A stretch of 11,051 nt of DNA, taken from the NCBI GenBank assembly GCA_902476295.1, contig CABSDC010000075.1, forward strand, positions 1-11,051, given 5' to 3'. This DNA is from SFTJ01 sp905210415 (lineage in GTDB: Bacteria; Bacteroidota; Bacteroidia; Bacteroidales; Muribaculaceae). The first letter of the stretch is position 1; the number at the start of each line of letters is the position of its first letter. Below are positions 6,422 through 11,051 of this stretch, piece by piece. The notes beneath the pieces are model-generated. The model was not told the DNA's origin, searched no databases, and saw only the letters and a program-made list of their open reading frames with translations. The position numbers and the translations under genes are program-made.

Positions 6422-7198
6422 TTATTTGAGATTGTCGTATTGTTCGTCGTTCACTGGCTGTAGCCACTCGTTGGAAGTGTTTTCGCCAGGGATTTCAAAG
6501 GCGAGATGAGCAAACCAGCTGTCTTTTGCAGCACCGTGCCAATGCTTTACGTTGGCTGGAATGTGGATGACTGTGCCAGGGAGAATCTCTTGCGCAGGCT
6601 TGCCTTCTTCCTGATACCACCCGCGACCAGCCACGCCCACAAGCATCTGTCCGCCGCCCTTAGTGGCGTGATGAATGTGCCAGTTGTTTCGGCAACCGGG
6701 TTCGAAAGTGACGTTGGCAAATGGTATTTGCTCTTTGGAGATGAAAGCGAGGTAGCTGTTGCCCTTGAAATATTTGGCGTAAGCGGTGTTAGGCTCGCCG
6801 ATAGGGAAAATCATCCCGCGTTGGAATGTAGCCTTGGCGTCGTCGCCTTTGATGTCGTCGTTCCAAACTTCTTTGGCGAGATTAAGTGCAGCCCAAGCTT
6901 TTGGCCAACCTGCGTAGAAGGCTATATGGGTGATGATTTCAGCTGCTTCCGTGCGAGTAATTCCATTGTTCTTTGCCGACTGCAGGTGATATTTCAACGA
7001 ACTGTCGGTGATGCCTTGGCTGATGAGTGAAGTGATGGTTACCACACTGCGGTCGCGCAATGAAAGCAAGTCATTGCGGCTCCACACTTCTCCAAAGAGA
7101 ACGTCGTCGTTAAGGTGGGCGAACTCTGGGGCAAACTCACCCAGTTGGGTGCGCCCTGCTGTCTGTACTATTTTCTGTTGTGCCATGATGTTTAGCAT
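6422..7198 (-). CDS. Carboxymuconolactone decarboxylase / cupin fusion protein
   Basis: 258 residues if the ATG at 7198 is used. Residues about 20-115 are a carboxymuconolactone decarboxylase (CMD) domain without the AhpD CxxC pair, so peroxidase activity is unlikely. Residues about 150-245 are a cupin: H174-I-H176, Q184 and H219 fit the three-His/one-Gln metal site of hydroxynitrile-lyase-like cupins, with the first motif lengthened by a KGGG loop. Substrate is unknown. Homologues usually have a signal peptide; here a complete one (KK, hydrophobic core, ending IMAQQ) is encoded upstream in frame, but its first codon, 7235-7237, reads ATA on the minus strand and no in-frame ATG, GTG or TTG precedes it. 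Starting at 7198 or 7186 gives no export signal. It lies just below the AraC gene and 12 bp above the flavoprotein gene. Confidence 0.85.
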   Translation of the reverse strand: MLNIMAQQKIVQTAGRTQLGEFAPEFAHLNDDVLFGEVWSRNDLLSLRDRSVVTITSLISQGITDSSLKYHLQSAKNNGITRTEAAEIITHIAFYAGWPKAWAALNLAKEVWNDDIKGDDAKATFQRGMIFPIGEPNTAYAKYFKGNSYLAFISKEQIPFANVTFEPGCRNNWHIHHATKGGGQMLVGVAGRGWYQEEGKPAQEILPGTVIHIPANVKHWHGAAKDSWFAHLAFEIPGENTSNEWLQPVNDEQYDNLK

Positions 7199-7237
7199 TA
7201 GTGTTGCGGAGATTAATAGTGATATTGTTTTCTTTAT
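7199..7237 (-). other. In-frame signal-peptide coding extension lacking an ATG
   Basis: Reading leftward from 7237 the codons give (I)KKTISLLISATL, then run without a stop into the Met at 7198 and on to NIMAQQK. Together these form a normal positively charged, hydrophobic export signal. The first codon is ATA, one base from ATG, at the very place where start codons of similar genes lie. The AraC stop codon is 17 bp upstream. Either ATA is used as a rare start, or the gene has lost its export signal, or the base is a sequencing error. Confidence 0.6.
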
Positions 7238-7254
7238 AAAGCGGAGAGTGTTGG

Positions 7255-8145
7255 TTATGAAGTCTTGCGATATTCGCTTGGTGTCTTGCCCGTCTGCGCC
7301 TTGAAAAAGCGGACGAAGTGCTGAGGGTATTCAAACCCAAGCATTTGGCTCACTTGCGTCACGCTCAGGCTGTCGTCGTCGAGCAGTTGCTTGGCGTTTT
7401 TGAGTAAACGGTTGTTGATGAAATCCTTTGCTGTTTTGCCTGTCTCTGTCTTGACCAATTCGCCGAAATATTTGGTAGAATAGCAGCATTTGTCGGCAAA
7501 GTAGGCTACGGTAGGCAGACCTTCACGCTCCGCTTTCTGTGCAATGTATTCATCGAGCAGAGAGATGAACTTCTTTACCACCGAATGATTAATCTCCTCG
7601 CGTGTGATAAACTGGCGGTCGTAGAAGCGCAGACAGTAGTTCAGCAGCAACTCGATGTTCGAAACTATGAGTTCACGCGAATGCTTGTCGATGGTGTGGC
7701 AAAGTTCTTGCTGAATCATTGATAGCACGTCGCGGAAAATCTCAATCTCGCTGCACGATAGGTGAAGTGCCTCGTTTGATGAGTAATCGAAGAACTCGTA
7801 TCGGGAGATGTTCTTTCCGAGCGAAGTGCGGTTGAGCAGGTCGGGGTGGAATAGTAGAGCCGTCCATTTGGGGTATACCACGCCTGGATTTGGCTCCACA
7901 TGTATCGACTGTCCGGGCGCAAAACTCGTTACGGTCATCTCGTCGAAGTCGTATTCGGTGCGACCATACGATAGTTTGCAACCTTTGTTTTCCTTCAGAA
8001 ACAAGGCGTAAAGGCCGTAGTGGCAAATGTGCTCCTCTAACTGGCTTTCTTTGTCGAAGCGCACTACGCTCACCAACGGATGTTGGGTTTCAAATCCGTA
8101 TAGGTCGTTGAATTCCTGTATTGTATTGAAATATAGTTCTTTCAT
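7255..8145 (-). CDS. AraC-family transcriptional regulator
   Basis: 296 residues. The first two thirds form a cupin-like ligand-sensing and dimerisation region, with a PG-containing turn (FAPGQSIHVEPNPG). The last 100 residues carry two helix-turn-helix units: one around VAYFADKCCYSTKYFGELVK and one around SVTQVSQMLGFEYPQHFVRFFK, followed by the usual family close TGKTPSEYR. Its ATG overlaps the stop of the DXS-like gene by 4 bp (ATGA, 8142-8145), and the CMD/cupin gene follows within 60 bp, so translational coupling is likely. It probably controls this cluster or the redox genes after it in response to a small molecule; the ligand is not deducible. It has no signal peptide and is cytoplasmic. 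Confidence 0.92.
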   Translation of the reverse strand: MKELYFNTIQEFNDLYGFETQHPLVSVVRFDKESQLEEHICHYGLYALFLKENKGCKLSYGRTEYDFDEMTVTSFAPGQSIHVEPNPGVVYPKWTALLFHPDLLNRTSLGKNISRYEFFDYSSNEALHLSCSEIEIFRDVLSMIQQELCHTIDKHSRELIVSNIELLLNYCLRFYDRQFITREEINHSVVKKFISLLDEYIAQKAEREGLPTVAYFADKCCYSTKYFGELVKTETGKTAKDFINNRLLKNAKQLLDDDSLSVTQVSQMLGFEYPQHFVRFFKAQTGKTPSEYRKTS

Positions 8146-9890
8146 TGTTTGATGATGCTTAGGATGTCTTCCACTATTTGATTGTCAAGCAGGCGGTTGT
8201 CGGCGAGCAATTGCTTGTGGTTGAAGCGGTCGTAGAGGCCCTTCTTAATGCCGCCCACAAGCACTTTCATATCAGAAGTGCCGTAATACGAGGCGATGCG
8301 TTCGCCAAATCCGCCGTCTTTGCAGCCATCTTCAAGAGTCACCACGAGTTGGTGGTCGGCCTTCAGCGCATCGAGCGCATCGGCGTCAACAGCATTGAGG
8401 TAGCGAGGATTGATGAGAGTGGCGTCGATGCCCTTTTGCGCAAGCAGTTTGATCACGTTCTCGCCTTTTTGGTAGAACGAACCGGCAGCAATGATGGCCA
8501 CCTTAGAGCCACGGTGCATCACTTTGTATCTCGATTCGTAGCTGTATTCGGTCGCAACCGGCTCTGTGGTGTGATGCACTCCGTTGCTTGGCACTCTGAT
8601 GGCGATAGGCTTCTTGTCTTGAAGGATAGCCCAACGAAGCATGGCGAAATATTCCTCGCAGGTGGTAGGCGCCAGATAGATGAGGTTAGGAATGCTGCAA
8701 AGCATCGGTATGTCGAATAGGCAGATGTGAGTGATGTCGTTCATCGTGCCAGCGCCGCCATACACCACATTGATAACGGCAGGGTTGGAGTTGATGCAGA
8801 GGTCTTGTGCAATCTGGTCGTAGGTGCGCTGAATGAAGGTGCTGTATACCGTCCACACTGGGTGCAGACCGCCTTTGGCCATACCTGAAATCATGGCAAC
8901 TGCTTGCTCCTCGGAAATACCCATGTCGATGTGCTGCGCTCCGGCTTCTTGTCGCTTGGCTGGAGTGAAACCGCCAGCGGTAACGGCGATGAGGGTGCTG
9001 TCGTGCTTCATTTCGCGAAGCATCCAGTCGCTAAACAGTTCGCAATAGTCTTCTGTGGCAGGCATCTCTGGGCGGCTGCCATCCTCGCGGTTGAATGGCA
9101 AGCCCCAGTGCCACGCCTCTTTATTTTTTACTGCCGGAGCAAATCCGTGTCCCTTCTCAGTGTGGATGTGCACCACGGTAGGTTTGTCGGTACCCTTCAC
9201 GCTGCTAAACACCTCGATGAGTTTGGCAATGTCGTTGCCCTCCTCAAGATATTTATATTCAAATCCCCAAGCCTTAAACCAATTGTGCTCGCAGGTGCCG
9301 TTGCTCTCACGCAAGGCGCGCAGATTTTTGTATATGCCGCCATGGTTTTCGGCTATCGACATCTCATTGTCGTTCACCACGATGATTATGCCTGTGCCAA
9401 GTTCCGAAGCCTCGTCGAGCCCCTCAAATGCTTCGCCACCCGATAGCGAACCGTCGCCGATGATGGCGATGATATTCTCGTTGGTGCCTTTTATGTCGCG
9501 AGCCTTCTGCAGACCAGTGGCAAGACTGATAGAGGTGGAAGTGTGACCCACTTCAAAGTTGTCGTATTCAGGACACTCGGCAGGCGATGAATAGCCCGAA
9601 ATGGCGTTCATGTCGTCTACGTCGCCAAGGAATCCCGATGCGCGACCGGTGAGCACCTTGTGAGGGTAGCATTGGTGGCTGACGTCGAACACAAACTTGT
9701 CTTTTGGGGCGTCGAACACATAGTGCAGCGCCACGGTAGCCTCTACGAAGCCAAGGTTTGGGCCAATGTGTCCGCCGTGTTTGCTCACGCGGTTGAGCAC
9801 GGCTTCGCGTGTTTCGTCGGCAATAATTTTCAGCGTCTCAATGTCCAGACCTTTTAAGTCGGCTGGTGACTTTATTTTTTCGATATACAT
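8142..9890 (-). CDS. DXS-like thiamine-diphosphate enzyme (transketolase family)
   Basis: 582 residues, shorter than the 620-640 usual for 1-deoxy-D-xylulose-5-phosphate synthase (DXS). The cofactor motif is present: GDGS at 145-148 and NDNEMS at 173-178. His41, His261 and the activating Glu327 (in GISEEQAV) match E. coli His49, His299 and Glu370, and the YSTFIQRTYDQ segment is typical. Yet residues that hold the substrate in E. coli DXS are changed: the DRAG arginine (Arg420) is replaced within VVYGGAG, Asp427 is not kept in place, the YPRG arginine (Arg478) is Ser (VPSNG), and the GPxDGHD loop is LEEGND. It may be a DXS paralogue acting on another 2-oxoacid and aldehyde. It is the first gene of a coupled cluster with an AraC regulator. 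Automatic annotation would call it dxs; I withhold the symbol. Confidence 0.85.
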   Translation of the reverse strand: MYIEKIKSPADLKGLDIETLKIIADETREAVLNRVSKHGGHIGPNLGFVEATVALHYVFDAPKDKFVFDVSHQCYPHKVLTGRASGFLGDVDDMNAISGYSSPAECPEYDNFEVGHTSTSISLATGLQKARDIKGTNENIIAIIGDGSLSGGEAFEGLDEASELGTGIIIVVNDNEMSIAENHGGIYKNLRALRESNGTCEHNWFKAWGFEYKYLEEGNDIAKLIEVFSSVKGTDKPTVVHIHTEKGHGFAPAVKNKEAWHWGLPFNREDGSRPEMPATEDYCELFSDWMLREMKHDSTLIAVTAGGFTPAKRQEAGAQHIDMGISEEQAVAMISGMAKGGLHPVWTVYSTFIQRTYDQIAQDLCINSNPAVINVVYGGAGTMNDITHICLFDIPMLCSIPNLIYLAPTTCEEYFAMLRWAILQDKKPIAIRVPSNGVHHTTEPVATEYSYESRYKVMHRGSKVAIIAAGSFYQKGENVIKLLAQKGIDATLINPRYLNAVDADALDALKADHQLVVTLEDGCKDGGFGERIASYYGTSDMKVLVGGIKKGLYDRFNHKQLLADNRLLDNQIVEDILSIIKQ

Positions 9891-9917
9891 GGTTTTCTGT
9901 TGTTAATTTTTCTGGTG

Positions 9918-9925
9918 CAAATTTA
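9918..9925 (-). promoter_or_regulatory. Possible -7 box for the DXS-like operon
   Basis: TAAATTTG on the minus strand matches TAnnTTTG, about 28 bp before the ATG at 9890. No TTTG was found at the expected distance upstream, so the promoter may be weak or activator-dependent. The 103-bp gap to the AlkD gene holds nothing else clear. Confidence 0.4.
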
Positions 9926-9993
9926 CTGAAGTTTGCGTATTAATGATATACCCGAATTACGGAAGTTGTTACCTGTAGGTTGGGAAATTTATG

Positions 9994-10674
9994 TTACTTG
10001 ATTTTCAAGGTGCGGAGGTAATCCTTCTGCTCAGGCGTGATTCTGTAGCTTTCGCATGCCTTTTGGATGGTCTTGTTGTGAGTCCAGGGCGCAAGTATGC
10101 GGTTCTCAAGATAAACTATTGTCTCGTCGTATCGCTTGGCAAGTGCCGTGGCGAAAAACCACGCCACCATCATTTTCACGTAATACTCCTCGCTGCGAAT
10201 TATGGCAGGAATGCGCAGCAACGCGGGCGAGAAATCGGCGTCGAGGAAGTGCGTCATGAGCATGCCTAAGCCAAAGCGGCATGTGAAAGTGTGCGGCGAG
10301 CTGCTCCATTGCTTGATTTTCTGCAGCAGTTCGGGCTTATGTTTGGCAAACACCTTTGGCGACATGATGTCGCATACCGCCCAGTTGTCGACATAGGGCA
10401 GAAAGGCATCGGTGTGCGCAACGCATTCGTTAAAGTCTTTTATCTGAGAAATGAGCAATCCGTGGAGCATATTCTCGTCGTAGAAGTGATGAGGCAATTG
10501 GCGAAGGAAATCCTTGTGTTCGGGTTCTTTGGCGTATTCTTTGGCAAAGTGTCGCAGCACCGGCACGCGAATGCCGATGAAGTTCTCAGCAGGCACGCCG
10601 GGAGTGAGTTTGGCTTGAAATGCCGCGTAATTTTTGTCCTGCATAGCATACAGGCGCTCAAGCAATCGATTCAT
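9994..10674 (-). CDS. AlkD-family DNA alkylation repair protein
   Basis: 226 residues, all-helical HEAT-like repeats, the usual length for AlkD-type DNA glycosylases that remove alkylated bases such as 3-methyladenine and 7-methylguanine without flipping them. Trp98 and Asp102 (NWAVCD) and Arg133 (CRFGLGM) correspond by context to the DNA-facing Trp109, Asp113 and Arg148 of Bacillus cereus AlkD. The N-terminal motif IGIRVPVLR (33-41) is also characteristic. It acts in the cytoplasm on DNA. It is on the same strand as the DXS-like gene but 103 bp upstream of it, with a possible promoter between, so it probably is a separate unit. No convincing promoter of its own was found in 10675-10780. The assignment to the family is firm; substrate range is inferred. 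Confidence 0.9.
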   Translation of the reverse strand: MNRLLERLYAMQDKNYAAFQAKLTPGVPAENFIGIRVPVLRHFAKEYAKEPEHKDFLRQLPHHFYDENMLHGLLISQIKDFNECVAHTDAFLPYVDNWAVCDIMSPKVFAKHKPELLQKIKQWSSSPHTFTCRFGLGMLMTHFLDADFSPALLRIPAIIRSEEYYVKMMVAWFFATALAKRYDETIVYLENRILAPWTHNKTIQKACESYRITPEQKDYLRTLKIK

Positions 10675-10780
10675 AGCAGATGAATTTTCTATGTTGTAAA
10701 GCTACAAAAAAATCGGCTTGGTAGGAAAATATGAGGAGTAAAATCGCAAAAAATTACCACTTGTTATGGGGTAGTTTTAA
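10675..10780. other. Intergenic stretch, nothing recognised
   Basis: A/T-rich spacer between the AlkD gene and repeat copy B. An A-run at 10706-10712 gives a poor -7 look-alike (TTTTTTTG on the minus strand) with no partner. No gene, hairpin or repeat was identified. Together with copy B and the last 35 bp this makes the gene-free right end of the window. Confidence 0.5.
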
Positions 10781-11016
10781 CCTAAATCGGGCATTAGACC
10801 GTATATGTGAAAATTTTACTGCTTGGGGTATTTCGTTTTTTATAAGGCATCTTTTGCAAGAATTAGCAATACACGTTAGAGAATTTTGGAGTGGTGCTTT
10901 ACCGATTAGGCAGACCGTCCCTACCGGCGAGCTTTTTGGAGGCAGCACGGAAATCCCCAGAAAATATGCGCTTCTAAAGCTCCGAAATCTATCCAAGCCC
11001 TAATGCCCGAATTGGG
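10781..11016 (-). mobile_element. MITE-like terminal-inverted-repeat element, copy B
   Basis: A 236-bp element whose ends, CCTAAATCGGGCATTAG (10781-10797) and, on the other strand, CCCAATTCGGGCATTAG (11016-11000), are inverted repeats with two mismatches. It is the inverted counterpart of copy A (87-418) and lacks that copy's 91-bp hairpin insert, so it looks like the simpler form. An 80-codon leftward frame (10754-10996) runs through it but extends past its inner end, has no start signal and is not preserved in copy A, so it is not called a gene. No transposase is near, and no sure target duplication was found. Confidence 0.65.
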
Positions 11017-11051
11017 ATAAAAAATCGGTGGGGCAAAGGAGTGATACCTTG

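Noticed and set aside
8178..9546. Several 160-180 codon frames opposite the DXS-like gene
   Set aside because: Shadows of a conserved enzyme gene, with no recognisable protein features.
87..11016. Composite transposon or genomic island bounded by the two repeat copies
   Set aside because: No transposase or integrase inside, ordinary housekeeping-like genes, and the copies differ too much to be ends of one recent mobile unit.

Overview
The window reads as chromosomal DNA of a gut-type Bacteroidales bacterium (Prevotellaceae or Muribaculaceae-like; the family cannot be fixed from this alone). The grounds are Bacteroidetes-type promoters (TTTG, about 20 bp, TAnnTTTG) in front of several genes, almost no Shine-Dalgarno sites, a secreted protein with the short C-terminal 'YYNLQG...' tail common in this order, an AAA/DUF4143 ATPase, and dense intergenic repeats. 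No rRNA, tRNA, CRISPR array, integrase or transposase gene was found.

Layout. 1-598 is non-coding and holds a terminal-inverted-repeat element (copy A, 87-418) interrupted by a palindromic 91-bp insert, then a strong terminator. Leftward genes follow: a secreted protein (599-1753), an exported thioredoxin-like protein (1926-2420), a repeat-rich gap (2421-2771), and an AAA ATPase with a DUF4143 region (2772-4073). A divergent intergenic region with four exact-length 23-bp tandem repeats separates this ATPase from the only rightward gene, a coiled-coil DUF2130 protein (4397-5737). A short convergent gap with a 55-bp-period repeat comes next. A leftward cluster follows, transcribed in the order DXS-like enzyme (9890-8142), AraC regulator (8145-7255), carboxymuconolactone decarboxylase/cupin protein (7198-6422) and iron-sulfur flavoprotein-like reductase (6409-5873). 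An AlkD-type DNA alkylation repair protein (9994-10674) lies upstream on the same strand. A second, inverted copy of the terminal-inverted-repeat element (copy B, 10781-11016) closes the window.

How genes may work together. The four-gene cluster has tight spacing (4-bp ATGA overlap, then short gaps) and looks like one transcription unit: a thiamine-diphosphate enzyme, a regulator and two small-molecule/redox proteins. The DXS-like protein keeps the cofactor and acid/base residues but lacks the arginines that bind the substrate phosphate in true DXS, so it may not make DXP. The CMD/cupin gene has lost, or does not use, an ATG at the expected start of its signal peptide (ATA instead). The divergent ATPase and DUF2130 proteins both show PD-(D/E)XK-like residues; whether they cooperate is unknown.

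No clearly new system was proven. The best leads are the altered DXS paralogue and its operon, the inverted-repeat element family with its hairpin insert, and the tandem-repeat promoter region between the two nuclease-like genes.
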